The notes beneath the pieces were generated by a model. That model did no database searches. It was not told where the DNA came from and saw nothing but the letters and a program-made list of their open reading frames with translations. This document shows positions 16,631 to 28,100 of a DNA stretch of 42,150 bases, one piece after another. The position numbers and the translations under genes are program-made. Location: contig CP097973.1 of NCBI GenBank assembly GCA_023703655.1, forward strand, positions 234,663-276,812, written 5' to 3'. The first letter of the stretch is position 1. The number at the start of each line of letters is the position of its first letter. This DNA is from SAR86 cluster bacterium. Lineage in GTDB: Bacteria; Pseudomonadota; Gammaproteobacteria; Magnimaribacterales; D2472.

Positions 16631-16643
16631 TCAATTTAGTTTT
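16620..16643. terminator. Weak bidirectional hairpin across the lptG/RDD stop codons
   Basis: CTAAATT (16620-16626) pairs with AATTTAG (16633-16639) around a six-base loop and is followed by TTTT on the plus strand. On the minus strand the same stem is followed after three bases by a run of six T. It could end transcripts from both sides, but the stem is nearly all A/T and therefore weak. Confidence 0.4.
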
Positions 16644-17030
16644 AGAAAGATAATCGCTTACTGAAAGTTTATTAACATTAAAGTTAATTAGTATTAGTAG
16701 CAAACCACAAGTTAAAAATATAATACAGTTGACTAAAAATCTAATGATTGTCTGATAAAGCAATATAGAATTACCATCAGTACTTTTTATCTTGATCTTC
16801 CAAACTTTCATTCCTAAGGTTTGACCACCATTCACCCAGAAGTACGCAAAAAATCCCCATGCAGAAAAAAATGCAACTAATATCCCCAAATTTGGACTCA
16901 AGGTCTCCATACCATTAGCAAAGAATGCTATCGAGCCAACAAAAAACCATACTCCAATTAATAACATAAAATCATAGATTCCACATAAGAATCTTGATGA
17001 AAAAGATGGAGGGACTTCTATATAATTCAT
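16620..17030 (-). CDS. RDD family membrane protein
   Basis: A 136-residue inner-membrane protein with three predicted helices. It fits the RDD family: an early Arg and Asp in SRFLCGIYDFMLL, a GGQTLGMKVWKIKI loop after the second helix, and an acidic-basic DYLSKTKL end. Family members are poorly characterised; some have been linked to sodium/proton exchange. An RDD gene beside lptFG is a common gammaproteobacterial neighbour. Its start codon lies 23 bases from the divergent transporter gene and its end overlaps lptG. Confidence 0.85.
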   Translation of the reverse strand: MNYIEVPPSFSSRFLCGIYDFMLLIGVWFFVGSIAFFANGMETLSPNLGILVAFFSAWGFFAYFWVNGGQTLGMKVWKIKIKSTDGNSILLYQTIIRFLVNCIIFLTCGLLLILINFNVNKLSVSDYLSKTKLIKI

Positions 17031-17053
17031 GGGATATAATCAATCTATACATT

Positions 17054-18559
17054 ATGAATGAAAAAGCAACTTTTTTTGGACACCCTATAGGACTAAGAAC
17101 TTTATTTTTAACAGAGATGTGGGAAAGAATGTCTTATTATGGAATGAGAGGCATCATGGTACTATTCATGACCGCCGGACTGACTGGCATTAATCCAGGA
17201 TTAAATTTTTCTGCAGCTGAAGCCAATGCAATATATGGAGCATATATTGGTCTTGTCTATTTTATGGTTGTGCCGGGTGGATGGCTTGCAGATAATATTT
17301 TTGGTCATCAAAAAGCAGTTTTGGCAGGTGCGCTGATAATTACTTTAGGCCATTTCACACTCGCAATACCAATCACACAAACTTTCTTTCTAGGCTTACT
17401 ATTTATTATTTTAGGAACAGGTCTTCTTAAAGGAAATATTTCTACAATAGTGGGTAGACTTTATGAGGATAATGATTCAATGCGAGATTCGGGTTACACG
17501 ATATTCTATATGTCAATAAATATAGGTTCAGTACTTGGATTTCTAATATGTGGCGGCTTAGGTGAGAAATTAGGTTGGCATTGGGGTTTTGGGGCTGCTG
17601 GTTTTGGAATGGCGTTTGGTGCATATCAATTTATAAAATTTAGGCACTTATTGGGTGATGCAGGAGCAAAACCCAATGATATGAGCATAGCTTCTAGAAC
17701 AAAATACAAAAATATTTTTTATATTGCTTCTTTGGTATTAGCTATATTAATAATCCTTTTATTTTTTGGTTTTTTCTCAATTGATCCGGTTTCATTTGCT
17801 GAAAGTTATGCCTATTTTTTAATTATTATTGCTGGTCTTTATTTTGTTTTTCTTTTTGTTTTTGCAGGATTGACGCCCGCTGAAAAGAAAAATCTTTTAT
17901 TGCTCTTTTTCTTATTTCTTGGTGCAGCTGCTTTCTGGTCAGGATTTGATCAGTCCGGTGGATCATTAACTTTATTTGCTCGAGATTTCACTAATTTAGA
18001 TTTTTTTGGGTATCTTTTACCTGTAAGTTATATCAACTTGATCAACCCAATTTTTGTTGTAATTTTTGCCCCAATTTTTGCAGGTATATGGACTAATTTG
18101 GCACTTAAAAATCTTGACCCCTCGTTACCAATTAAATTTGCAATAGGATTATTTTTTATGTCAATAAGTTTTATTGTCATGATTTATGCTGTAGAAGCCG
18201 CAATGACATATGGTCAGGTTGGTATTCAGTGGCTATTGATAACATATCTTTTACATACATGGGGTGAGCTTGCTTTATCACCAATCGGCTTATCGGCATT
18301 TTCAAGATACTCACCAAAAAAATATACTGGCCAAATGTTTGGCTTATGGTTTACCGCAAGTGCAATAGGAGGTGTCCTTGCTGGTCTTCTTGGAGGAGAG
18401 GCAACAAATGAGGGTTTAGAATCTATGTCACCAATCTTTTCATTTATGATTACTTATTATCTTGTTATTGGAGTTTTCTTGCTAGCTTTAGCATTTTTTA
18501 TTAAACCCGCCAAAGATTTAAAAGAAGCGCCAGATGAAAAGATGACTTCTAGCAATTAG
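17054..18559 (+). CDS. POT-family proton-dependent oligopeptide transporter
   Basis: A major-facilitator peptide importer of 501 residues with about 12-14 membrane helices. The POT signatures are the EMWERMSYYGMRG motif in helix 1 and FYMSINIGSVLGF (the FYxxINxGS signature). It probably takes up di- and tripeptides driven by protons, which fits a marine heterotroph and the nearby aminopeptidase PepA. I take ATG 17054 (NEKATFFGHPIGLRTLFLTE) as the start rather than an upstream in-frame ATG at 16994, which would run through the divergent RDD gene. A TATAAT box lies at 17035-17040, 13 bases before the ATG. The end overlaps dapE by four bases. Confidence 0.93.
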   Translation: MNEKATFFGHPIGLRTLFLTEMWERMSYYGMRGIMVLFMTAGLTGINPGLNFSAAEANAIYGAYIGLVYFMVVPGGWLADNIFGHQKAVLAGALIITLGHFTLAIPITQTFFLGLLFIILGTGLLKGNISTIVGRLYEDNDSMRDSGYTIFYMSINIGSVLGFLICGGLGEKLGWHWGFGAAGFGMAFGAYQFIKFRHLLGDAGAKPNDMSIASRTKYKNIFYIASLVLAILIILLFFGFFSIDPVSFAESYAYFLIIIAGLYFVFLFVFAGLTPAEKKNLLLLFFLFLGAAAFWSGFDQSGGSLTLFARDFTNLDFFGYLLPVSYINLINPIFVVIFAPIFAGIWTNLALKNLDPSLPIKFAIGLFFMSISFIVMIYAVEAAMTYGQVGIQWLLITYLLHTWGELALSPIGLSAFSRYSPKKYTGQMFGLWFTASAIGGVLAGLLGGEATNEGLESMSPIFSFMITYYLVIGVFLLALAFFIKPAKDLKEAPDEKMTSSN

Positions 18560-19686
18560 TTTGAATTAATTTCTTCAAGAATTCCGAGATATATTTTCTC
18601 TGTTTTTTCTAAATCACTAATTGGTATTTGTTCATCAATTTGATGAATTGTTTTATTTAAAGGACCTAACTCAATTACTTGTGTACCCATTGGTGCTATC
18701 CATCTACCATCTGATGTTCCACCACCATTATTTATAATTGCTTTCTTTCCATTAACTTTTTCTAGAACGCTTTGAATCAAATTTATAAATTGATCTTTTT
18801 CAGTAAAATATGGTTCAGCATTCTGTACCCATTCAATTTCATATTTGAATTCGCCGTCATTTAAAATTTTTTCAATTCTATTTTTAAGCTCTGCCGCATT
18901 TGATTCTGGACTAAATCTCAAATTGAAAATCATATTTAGATCTTTTGGCACAACATTTGTGGCACCTGTACCTGAATTTATGTTTGAAACTTGAAAAGTA
19001 GTTGGTTCAAAGAACTTATTTCCCTTATCCCAAACTATATTCGATAATTTTTCAATTATTTCGCCTGAATGATGGATTGGATTTATTGCTTTATTTGGAT
19101 ACGCCACATGACCTTGCTTACCAATAACCGTCAAGTAGCCTGTAAGCGAACCCCTTCTTCCTCGTCTTATAACATCACCAACTATCTCAGAGGAACTGGC
19201 CTCACCAACTAAGCAATAATCAATGAATTTATTCTCATTCATTAATCTTGAAATAATTTTGTCAATCTTTCCATCATCAATCTCACCTTCTTCATTGCTC
19301 GTTAGTAATATCCAGATTTGAAAATTTGGATTCTTAACTTTATCAAGAAACTTTGAAGTTGCTGAAATGAAGGCAGCTATACTTGATTTCATATCAGCTG
19401 CACCTCTACCAAATAAAATATCATTTTCAACGACGGCATCATATGGATGATGTTTCCATTCATCAATAGGACCTTCTGGAACAACATCTGTATGACCAAG
19501 AAAACAAAAAATCGGACCTTTTTCTCCAATAGTCGCGATTAAATTCTCAACATTTTTATAGTTGTCAAAATTAATATCAAAACCTATTTTAGATAATTCA
19601 CTTGTAATGATATGAAAACAACCATTATCATTTGGTGAAATGGACTTCACTTTGATTAAATTTTTTGCAATTTCTAAGACATCCAT
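18556..19686 (-). CDS. dapE: Succinyl-diaminopimelate desuccinylase
   Basis: DapE hydrolyses N-succinyl-LL-diaminopimelate, giving LL-diaminopimelate for lysine and peptidoglycan. It is an M20 metallohydrolase of 376 residues. Visible zinc ligands and catalytic residues are in GHTDVVPEG, GRGAADMKS and TSNEEGE. The stretch NNGGGTSDGRW is characteristic of DapE rather than ArgE. It is the last gene of the map-glnD-dapD-dapE operon and begins immediately after dapD with no gap. Its end overlaps the convergent transporter gene by four bases. Confidence 0.95.
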   Translation of the reverse strand: MDVLEIAKNLIKVKSISPNDNGCFHIITSELSKIGFDINFDNYKNVENLIATIGEKGPIFCFLGHTDVVPEGPIDEWKHHPYDAVVENDILFGRGAADMKSSIAAFISATSKFLDKVKNPNFQIWILLTSNEEGEIDDGKIDKIISRLMNENKFIDYCLVGEASSSEIVGDVIRRGRRGSLTGYLTVIGKQGHVAYPNKAINPIHHSGEIIEKLSNIVWDKGNKFFEPTTFQVSNINSGTGATNVVPKDLNMIFNLRFSPESNAAELKNRIEKILNDGEFKYEIEWVQNAEPYFTEKDQFINLIQSVLEKVNGKKAIINNGGGTSDGRWIAPMGTQVIELGPLNKTIHQIDEQIPISDLEKTEKIYLGILEEINSN

Positions 19687-20613
19687 TTAATTTTTATGTA
19701 GTTCAGGATTTAGACTAGTATCTTTTGAATTCGATATAGCCTCAACAACTCCTGTAATCGAATTTCTTCTAAATAAGATATCTGACATCCCAGATAGGTC
19801 TGCTGCTTTAATCTCTTGAATTTCGTCATCCTTAAAAAATCGTAGTTTTGTGCCTGCTGTTAAATAAAGACCAGCCTCAACAATACAATTATTACCAAGT
19901 GGAATGCCCAATCCAGAATTCGCTCCCAACAAACAATTCTCTCCAATAGATATTTTTATATCATTTCCACCTGATAGAGTACCCATTGTGCTAGACCCAC
20001 CTCCAAGATCAGAGTTTGCACCAACAATAACACCCGAAGAAATCCTACCCTCAACCATAGCAGGCCCAAGTGTACCAGCATTAAAATTAACAAAACCCTC
20101 ATGCATTACAGTGGTGCCCTCAGACAAATAAGCCCCTAGTCTAACTCTTGCGGAGTCTGCAATTCTCACATTTTTGGGAATGATATAGTCAGTAAGTCGC
20201 GGGAATTTATCAAGCGAATGAACTCTTATATTAACCTTTTTTTGATTTTTTAAATTTATAAGCTCATCAGGAGAGTAGGGACCATCACTTGTCCACGCGA
20301 TGGTTCTAAGAAAGTTAAAAAGTCCATCTAGGTTTAGTGTATTTGGCAAAAACATTTTTAATGATAGTAAATATAACTTTAAATATGCTTCTTCTATAGA
20401 TGCAATTGGTGAGTCCTGATCCAAGATTACTTTAACACTCAGATATCCATTTTTATCAATAATTTTTGATATGTCTTGCGAAGCAACTGAATCATATTCA
20501 TCTGAGGTTCTGGACACTATTTTTTCAAAATGAACATTTAATAGCTCACCTTTTGAATCAACTTTCCCATAACCTAAAGCAATAATTGGAAAATTTATTT
20601 TTGTATCTTTCAT
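19687..20613 (-). CDS. dapD: 2,3,4,5-tetrahydropyridine-2,6-dicarboxylate N-succinyltransferase (Pseudomonas/actinobacterial type)
   Basis: DapD adds succinyl from succinyl-CoA to tetrahydrodipicolinate in the lysine branch, the step before DapC and DapE. The 308-residue sequence has the left-handed beta-helix hexapeptide pattern (for example VRLGAYLSEGTTVMHEGFVN and LGGGSSTMGTLSGG). It resembles the longer DapD class of Pseudomonas more than the 274-residue E. coli enzyme. It lies between glnD (two-base gap) and dapE (no gap). Together with AstA it makes two succinyl-CoA-dependent acyltransferases in the window. Confidence 0.92.
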   Translation of the reverse strand: MKDTKINFPIIALGYGKVDSKGELLNVHFEKIVSRTSDEYDSVASQDISKIIDKNGYLSVKVILDQDSPIASIEEAYLKLYLLSLKMFLPNTLNLDGLFNFLRTIAWTSDGPYSPDELINLKNQKKVNIRVHSLDKFPRLTDYIIPKNVRIADSARVRLGAYLSEGTTVMHEGFVNFNAGTLGPAMVEGRISSGVIVGANSDLGGGSSTMGTLSGGNDIKISIGENCLLGANSGLGIPLGNNCIVEAGLYLTAGTKLRFFKDDEIQEIKAADLSGMSDILFRRNSITGVVEAISNSKDTSLNPELHKN

Positions 20614-20615
20614 TT

Positions 20616-23090
20616 TTACAATCTCAAAAGAACTTTTTGTAATCTAGCACATTTATTTTCACTAACATTAGACTCAGTTTTTCTGTCAAATACATAGAAA
20701 TTATCTTCTACCCTTTCACCAAGTGTCGTTATTCTTGCTGAATCCACATCGATTTTATTCTCATAAAATATTTTTGCAATTCTAGATAGTAAATTAGCAG
20801 TATCTAATGCTTCTATTGTTACCACAGTCTTATTTGACTTTAGGTCATTATGAATTTCAACATGAGTTTTAAATGAGAATGGGTTTGACACTTTACCTAT
20901 TTTTAAAATATCTAATTTTTCTTCATTAAAAGCTTTGTTAATTCTATTAGTGATTTTTTTAAGGTCATCATTATTTAACTTATTTCCTAATTTTCTGTGT
21001 TTTATTAAAAATGTATTTATTGCTATCTTCCCGTCTTTAGATGTATTAATGTTTGCATCAACAACCTCAAGTAAAAGGGTGTTTAAAATATTACATATTC
21101 TTAAAAATAAGCCCGACATGTTTTTTGAGATAAGATTTAGCTTCAAGTAATCTTTATTTTTTTCAAGCAATATCGAAACCCCAGTTGCATTAAGAGTTTT
21201 TAACAGATGAAAATGTTTTTCCAAAGATCGTAATGAAGTTTTCTGGAAATATATATCAGGCATTTGCATTAAAATGTCTTTTGTTTTTTTATTTTCTACT
21301 GAAAATATTGTATTCAGCTTATTTTTTTTCTCATTTATATTAGATTTATCTCCAACGTGAATTTCTTTATTAAGAATTTTTCTTGATGAAAGATATAGTT
21401 GTTTTAGTAAGTTATGTTTCCATGAATTCCATAATTCTTCGTTCGTGCCTCTTATGTCATTGATTGTAAGAAGATATAAATAATCTAATTTTTCAACAGT
21501 ATCTACTGTTTTAGTAAAATTTTTAACAGTCTTCAAATCATAAACATCCATTCTCTGTGCAACAGAAGACATGAATAAATGATTTTCTACTAACCAGCTT
21601 ATTAAGAAGCTATCACTTGTATTCATCTCTGATCTAAGAGCAAATTTCTTGAAAATTTTTATTCCAATCTTTGAGTGATCTCCACCCTTACCTTTACCCA
21701 GATCATGAAAAATGCCTGCTAAATAGAGAATTTCTATTTTGGGTAATCTACGTATTAACTCACATTCCATTTTAAAAGTTTGATTCACTTTATTGATAAA
21801 CATTTGCCTCATATTTCTCACAACCTTAAAAGTATGTTCATCAACTGAGTATGAGTGAAATCTATCGAATTGTATTTGTCCTTCAATTTCTCCAAATTCA
21901 GGAATTAATTTTTTTAAAAGACCCAGTTGTTTTAATTTTTTTAAAATTGATGAAAGGTTATATTTTGAAGTTAGAAGCTTGATGAAACTTTTTTGGATAT
22001 CTGAGCTTAAAAATTCTTGATCTTTAATCTTTCTAATTGAGGATTTGATCGAACTTAAGGTGTTCAAATCTATATAAAATTCTTTATTCCTATTACCTAT
22101 TTTATGAAAAATATCCAAGATATCCTTTAAGAATAAATCTTTAGTTTTAATTGATTTACTTTTTTTATTATTTTTTAAGTTTTCATGACAGTATTGAATA
22201 AACAATTCATTAAAATCAGATATTCTTGATGCAATTCCATAGAATTCTTTCATGAACAACTCTACACTTGATAGACTTTTCCTGTTCTGATGCCCCAGCT
22301 TTCTTGCTATTGATATTTGATAGTCAAAACTAATCCTATTAGTGCCATACTGATAGTTAAGAAAATATCTAAGTACTTTAATTTTATTGTAATCAGTTAA
22401 AATGTTTTTCCATTCATTCGCGTTAATTGCTGTAATATTTATACGATCAAAATTGAAATGATTAAAACAAACTCTTAGCATCCAAATAATTACGTGCATG
22501 TCTCTAATACATCCTGGAGATTCTTTCAAATCAGGCTCTAAGTTGAATTCTGTAAGATTAAATTTTGAGTGTCGAATAATCTGTTCTTGATATTTTGATT
22601 TGAAAAACTTTTTTGGAGAGTATAATTTTTCTATCTTTTTAATTTGATAGTCAAATTTTTCTTGAAATTGATTTTGCTTAAAAATAATTCTTGAAGATAA
22701 ATAAGATGTATATTCTTTTAAATCATCCTTACAAAGACGCTTAATATCACCAAAGGTCCTTACAGAATGTGATACTTTAATATTTTGATCCCAGCACCAC
22801 GTGATGAATTTACTCAGTAGTTCCGATTTAGTTTTACTTTTTTTTGAGACATCAATTATTGAGAGATCAATATCAGAATTTGGAAAAACTTCTTTTCTAC
22901 CGTATCCTCCAATTGCTAAAAAAATGTAATACCTATCAAGTCCGAGTGCTTTGACCATCTTTTCTATACTGTGATCAATAGCCTTAGTTCTTAGCAAAAG
23001 AAATTTGTTAACCTTTTCTTGATCTTTTAAATAGATTTTTTTAATTTGAGATGCAAAATCTTGATCAATAAATTTTAGTTTATCAATCAA
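20616..23090 (-). CDS. glnD: Bifunctional uridylyltransferase/uridylyl-removing enzyme GlnD
   Basis: GlnD senses glutamine and modifies the PII protein, thereby controlling glutamine synthetase. The 824-residue protein has the full domain set. The nucleotidyltransferase signature GGYGRKEVFPNSDIDLSII is at about 61-79, with both metal-binding aspartates (DID). The HD hydrolase domain follows (FHSYSVDEHTF; HDLGKGKGGDHS near 460-472), and two ACT domains lie at the C-terminus (about 650-824). It is Lys/Asn/Ile-rich, like its neighbours. Retention of a complete GlnD suggests a working PII cascade. It overlaps map by eight bases and dapD follows two bases after its stop, as in the E. coli map-glnD-dapD order. 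Confidence 0.95.
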   Translation of the reverse strand: MIDKLKFIDQDFASQIKKIYLKDQEKVNKFLLLRTKAIDHSIEKMVKALGLDRYYIFLAIGGYGRKEVFPNSDIDLSIIDVSKKSKTKSELLSKFITWCWDQNIKVSHSVRTFGDIKRLCKDDLKEYTSYLSSRIIFKQNQFQEKFDYQIKKIEKLYSPKKFFKSKYQEQIIRHSKFNLTEFNLEPDLKESPGCIRDMHVIIWMLRVCFNHFNFDRINITAINANEWKNILTDYNKIKVLRYFLNYQYGTNRISFDYQISIARKLGHQNRKSLSSVELFMKEFYGIASRISDFNELFIQYCHENLKNNKKSKSIKTKDLFLKDILDIFHKIGNRNKEFYIDLNTLSSIKSSIRKIKDQEFLSSDIQKSFIKLLTSKYNLSSILKKLKQLGLLKKLIPEFGEIEGQIQFDRFHSYSVDEHTFKVVRNMRQMFINKVNQTFKMECELIRRLPKIEILYLAGIFHDLGKGKGGDHSKIGIKIFKKFALRSEMNTSDSFLISWLVENHLFMSSVAQRMDVYDLKTVKNFTKTVDTVEKLDYLYLLTINDIRGTNEELWNSWKHNLLKQLYLSSRKILNKEIHVGDKSNINEKKNKLNTIFSVENKKTKDILMQMPDIYFQKTSLRSLEKHFHLLKTLNATGVSILLEKNKDYLKLNLISKNMSGLFLRICNILNTLLLEVVDANINTSKDGKIAINTFLIKHRKLGNKLNNDDLKKITNRINKAFNEEKLDILKIGKVSNPFSFKTHVEIHNDLKSNKTVVTIEALDTANLLSRIAKIFYENKIDVDSARITTLGERVEDNFYVFDRKTESNVSENKCARLQKVLLRL

Positions 23091-23856
23091 GAGCTTCTTC
23101 GGATCTTTTAGTCAAAACATCATACCCATTTTCTGTAACAGCAACTGTATGTTCCCACTGGGCAGAGTTGCGCCCATCTTTTGTTACAACAGTCCATCCA
23201 TCATTCAATACTTTTGTTCGTTTATCACCTTGATTAATCATTGGCTCAATTGTAAAACATAGACCAGGTTTAATTTCTAAGCCGGAATCTCTTTTACCAA
23301 AATGTAAAATTTGAGGTTCATCATGATATATTTGTCCAATTCCATGGCCACAATAGTCTTCCACTACAGAGTAGTGATTATTTTCAGCATGTGATTGAAT
23401 AGCTGCACCTATATTTCCTAATCTTGCTCCAGGTTTTACCTCATTAATTCCAAGATATAGACATTCTTGTGTTACTTTTACTAATCTTTGATTATGTGGT
23501 TCAGACTTTCCAATTAAAAACATTTTGGAAGTATCCCCATACCATCCATCTTTTTTTACAGTAACATCAATATTCATTATGTCTCCATCTTTGAGTATTT
23601 TGTCGTCACTTGGAATTCCGTGGCATATAACTTGATTGATGCTTGCGCATATAGTTTTTTCATAACCCCTATAACCAATATTGGCAGGCGTTGCTTTTTG
23701 AACTTCTGTTATGTGTTGAAAACACAAATCATCAAGATATTTTGTACTAACTCCTGCTTTTACATGTTCAGTGATCATATCAAGTACCTCAGCAGCAAGT
23801 TGACAGGCATATCTCAATTTCTCAATTTCATCTTTTGACTTAAGCTGAATTTTCAC
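23083..23856 (-). CDS. map: Methionine aminopeptidase, type I
   Basis: Removes the initiator methionine from new proteins. The 257 residues show the type Ia fold with metal ligands in NIDVTVKKDGWYGDTS (two Asp), GHGIGQIYHDEP (His), FTIEPMIN (Glu) and QWEHTVAVT (Glu). It is the first gene of the minus-strand operon with glnD, dapD and dapE, and its end overlaps glnD by eight bases. In E. coli map faces rpsB; here it faces carA across 138 bases. Confidence 0.97.
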   Translation of the reverse strand: MKIQLKSKDEIEKLRYACQLAAEVLDMITEHVKAGVSTKYLDDLCFQHITEVQKATPANIGYRGYEKTICASINQVICHGIPSDDKILKDGDIMNIDVTVKKDGWYGDTSKMFLIGKSEPHNQRLVKVTQECLYLGINEVKPGARLGNIGAAIQSHAENNHYSVVEDYCGHGIGQIYHDEPQILHFGKRDSGLEIKPGLCFTIEPMINQGDKRTKVLNDGWTVVTKDGRNSAQWEHTVAVTENGYDVLTKRSEEALD

Positions 23857-23994
23857 TTTTTTTAATATATTTGTGGACGAGTGTACATTATATATGTAAA
23901 GTATAATTTTAATGCGAGTCTATTTTTTTAGCCCATTAGAAATCAACATTTCCTCAGTAATTTATAATTATTTTACTAATCCATCTTTAGCAGC
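23857..23994. promoter_or_regulatory. Divergent map/carA intergenic region with two TATAAT boxes
   Basis: This 138-base AT-rich gap, the longest without any gene in the window, holds one perfect TATAAT in each direction. The minus-strand box at 23887-23892 would start map RNA about 24 bases before its ATG. The plus-strand box at 23963-23968 would start carA RNA about 20 bases before its ATG. Neither has a convincing -35 hexamer. No clear operator or pyrimidine-responsive attenuator could be recognised. Confidence 0.4.
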
Positions 23995-25125
23995 ATGACA
24001 ACATTTCCTGCATATATTTACCTTGAGAATGGTAATTATTTTGAGGGATTAGGATTTGGAAAGGAAAAGTTTGAAGTTGCTGAATTAGTATTTAATACCT
24101 CATTAACCGGATATCAGGAAATAATGACAGACCCCTCATATCAAAAACAAATAATAACCTTCACCAATCCTCATATTGGGAATACTGGAATAAATAATGA
24201 AGATAACGAATCACAAAAAATTTATGCAAGTGGAATGATAATCAGATCATTATCATCCAATGCCAGTAATTGGCGTTCAGAAATGCAGCTATCTAAATTT
24301 ATGCTTGAAAATAAATGTATTGGCTTGTCTGAAATAGATACTAGGGCAGTTGTAAATATTCTAAGATCTGAGGGATCTTTAAAGTCTGTAATAGCATCTA
24401 AGTCAGTTTTACCAATAAAAGATGCGGGATCAGAATTAAAAAAGTTTGGCGGACTTGGTGGACTAGACCTTGCAAAGGAGGTTTCTACAAGCGATTCCTA
24501 TCAATGGAATGAGGGAGTTTGGCCAAAAAGAAATATATCTAAAAACTCACACCATATTGTGGCTTATGATTACGGAATAAAAGAAAACATCTTGCGACTG
24601 CTAGCAGAGCATGTGGGCAAAGTTACTGTTGTAAATGCAAAACTACCTATGACTGAGGTCCTTAAAATGAATGTAGATGGTATTTTCTTATCAAACGGTC
24701 CTGGCGATCCAGAACCATGTAATTACGCAATAGAAAATATAAAACTAGCACTTGAGAAACGCATTCCTATTTTTGGAATATGCTTAGGGCATCAGCTTCT
24801 TGCAATTGCAGGAGGTTGTGAGACTTTCAAAATGAAGTTTGGTCATCATGGTGCTAATCATCCGGTTAAAGACATGAAAACAAATGAAGTATTTATAACC
24901 AGTCAGAATCATGGATTTGCAGTAAAAAAAGAAACAATCCCAAGTAATATTTCTATTACACATTTGTCGCTATTTGATGATTCAATCCAAGGTATTGAAT
25001 TTATTGATTCACCTGCTTTTAGTTTTCAAGGACATCCTGAAGCAAGTCCTGGGCCTCATGAATTGATAAGCCTGTTCAAAAAATTTAAAGACCTCATTAA
25101 CAAAGAAAATGCCCAAAAGAAATGA
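23995..25125 (+). CDS. carA: Carbamoyl-phosphate synthase small (glutaminase) subunit
   Basis: CarA hydrolyses glutamine and channels ammonia to CarB for carbamoyl phosphate, used for pyrimidines and arginine. The 376-residue protein has the N-terminal CPSase domain and a class I glutaminase domain. The nucleophile is Cys263 in [14 protein letters not shown], and the His-Glu pair is in [14 protein letters not shown]. It overlaps carB by 17 bases. There is no strong Shine-Dalgarno sequence before ATG 23995. In E. coli PepA represses carAB; pepA is in this window but not adjacent. Confidence 0.97.
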   Translation: MTTFPAYIYLENGNYFEGLGFGKEKFEVAELVFNTSLTGYQEIMTDPSYQKQIITFTNPHIGNTGINNEDNESQKIYASGMIIRSLSSNASNWRSEMQLSKFMLENKCIGLSEIDTRAVVNILRSEGSLKSVIASKSVLPIKDAGSELKKFGGLGGLDLAKEVSTSDSYQWNEGVWPKRNISKNSHHIVAYDYGIKENILRLLAEHVGKVTVVNAKLPMTEVLKMNVDGIFLSNGPGDPEPCNYAIENIKLALEKRIPIFGICLGHQLLAIAGGCETFKMKFGHHGANHPVKDMKTNEVFITSQNHGFAVKKETIPSNISITHLSLFDDSIQGIEFIDSPAFSFQGHPEASPGPHELISLFKKFKDLINKENAQKK

Positions 25126-28100
25126 TATTAACAAAATAATGATCATTGGTGCTGGACCAATCATTATTGGTCAAGCATGCGAATTTGATTATTCTGGAGC
25201 TCAAGCCTGCAAAGCATTGAGAAAAGAGGGCTTTAAGGTTGTTCTAGTTAATTCTAATCCTGCAACAATCATGACTGACCCAATGATGGCAGACAAAACA
25301 TACATTGAACCAATAGAGTGGGAATCAATAGCAAAAATAATTGAAATCGAAAGACCTGACGCATTATTGCCGACAATGGGAGGACAGACAGGTCTAAACA
25401 CTGCTCTTTCTCTTGCAAAGAATGGAGTATTAAAAAAATTTAATGTTGAATTAATTGGTGCTAAAAGAGAAGCAATTGATAAGGCCGAAGATAGAGAGCT
25501 TTTTGATAAAACAATGAAATCCATTGGAATTGAAACACCCAGATCTGGAATAGCTCACACTATGAGTGATGCATATGCAGTTCAAAAAGATATTGGATTT
25601 CCATGCATTATAAGACCTTCATTTACGCTGGGGGGTACAGGAGGAGGTGTTGCTTATAATATTAAAGAATTTGAAGAAATCTGTAAAAAGGGTTTGAGTT
25701 TATCTCCAACAAATGAATTATTAATTGATGAATCATTAATTGGCTGGAAAGAATACGAATTAGAAGTTGTAAGAGACAAACATGACAATTGCATAATAAT
25801 TTGCTCAATTGAAAATATTGATCCAATGGGTATTCATACTGGTGATTCTATAACTGTCGCACCATCTCAGACATTAACTGACAAAGAATACCAACAACTT
25901 CGAAATCAGTCTTTTAAAATTCTTAGAGAAATTGGAGTAGATACTGGAGGAAGTAATGTTCAGTTTGCTATAAATCCTGATAATGGAAAGATTGTTGTAA
26001 TTGAGATGAATCCTAGAGTCTCTCGATCTTCTGCGCTTGCTTCAAAAGCAACAGGATTTCCAATAGCTAAAGTCGCAGCACTCTTAGCTGTAGGTTATAC
26101 GCTTGATGAACTTAAAAACGACATTACTCAAGGTTTAACACCAGCTTCTTTTGAACCATCTATAGATTATGTAGTTACTAAAATACCTAAATTTGCTTTT
26201 GAAAAATTTCCACAAGCAAACTCAAGACTCACAACACAGATGAAATCAGTTGGTGAGGTAATGTCCATTGGACGCACTTTTCAGGAATCTTTTCAGAAAG
26301 GCATACAAAGTTTGGAAGAAAACCTGTCAGGTTTTGAATCAATCATCGATGAATTTAATGATCAAAATGAAACCTTACAATATGAACTTACTTTTGCAGG
26401 TTCTAATAGGTACTTATTCATTGCGGATGCATTTAGATTGGGTTGGTCAGAGGAACGAATCCACTCACTAACGGGTATTGATCCATGGTTTTTGGCGCAA
26501 TTTAAAGACTTGATTGATCAAGAAAACAACCTCTTAGGAAAGACAATAGATTCACTTGATTGCGAGGAATTGTTATTTTATAAGAAAAAAGGTTTTTCAG
26601 ACAAAAGATTAGCCTTTTTGATGAGAACCTCAGAAGAAAATGTGAGAAATTTTCGTGCTGCACTAGGTGTCATTCCCTCATTTAAAAGGGTAGATACTTG
26701 CGCTGGAGAATTTGCAACAGAAACGGCATACATGTATTCAACTTATGACGGAAGTTGTGAGGCTAATCCATCTGAACAAAAGAAAGTCATAGTATTAGGT
26801 AGCGGTCCTAACAGAATAGGTCAGGGTATTGAATTCGATTACTGTTGCGTACATGCATCTCAAGCAATCCAAGAGGCAGGTTTTGAATCAATAATGATAA
26901 ATTGCAATCCTGAAACAGTTTCAACTGATTATGACACTTCAAACCGTTTATATTTTGAGCCAATCACAGAAGAAAAAGTTCTTGATATTATTGAAATTGA
27001 AAAACCCCTCGGGGTAATTATTCAATTTGGTGGACAAACTCCGTTAAAACTTGCAGATACTCTTTCAAAGCATAACATTAATATTTTAGGTACAAGTATT
27101 AATGCTATTGATATTTCTGAAGACAGAAAAAGATTTCAGGAGTTGATTAAAAAACTTAAGTTAAATCAGCCAATGAATATGACTGTACTAAATGAGGATG
27201 AGGCACTCACTGCATCTGATAAAATCGGTTTTCCGATTGTAGTAAGACCTTCATATGTTCTTGGTGGAAGAGCTATGGAACTGGTGCATAACTCTAAAGA
27301 GCTTAAAAAATATTTACACGAGGCTGCAGAAATATCTAATGACAAACCGATTTTACTTGACCGATATCTTGATAATGCCGTTGAATTAGATGTTGATGTT
27401 ATTTCAGATGGAAAGCATGTAAGAATTGGTGGAGTGCTTCAGCATATAGAACAAGCAGGAATTCACTCTGGTGACTCTGCATGTTCCTTGCCACCATATA
27501 ATTTGGATAAAAAATTAATCTCAGAAATAATAGATCAATCAACAAAACTCGCCCAAGAACTTAAAATCATTGGACTTATGAATGTACAGTTTGCTATCAA
27601 AGACGAGACGGTATTTATTATCGAAGTTAACCCTAGAGCTTCGAGAACAGTCCCATTTATCTCAAAAGCTATTGGGCAATCTCTTGTAAAGGATGCAACT
27701 TTGGCTATGCTTGGTAACAGCGTCAAGAATAAAGATTATTTTACAAACCTTTCTCCAAACTTTTTTTATGTCAAAGAGGCTGTTATGCCATTTGATAAGT
27801 TCCCACTCGTTGATCCAATATTAGGTCCAGAAATGAAGTCAACTGGAGAAGTAATGGGTATTGGTAAAACATTTGGCGAGGCTTATTCGAAGGCACAATT
27901 ATCAGCTAAAAAACCTTTAAAAACTGGTGGAAGAGCATTTATAAGCGTCAAAGATAATGATAAAAAATATTTAGAGGAACTAATACCTAAATTAAATAGT
28001 TGCAACTTTAGTTTTTTAGCAACAAGAGGTACAGCAGAAGCTATTAAAAATCTTGGATTTGAGGTTGATATGATTAATAAAGTGACTGAAGGAAGACCTC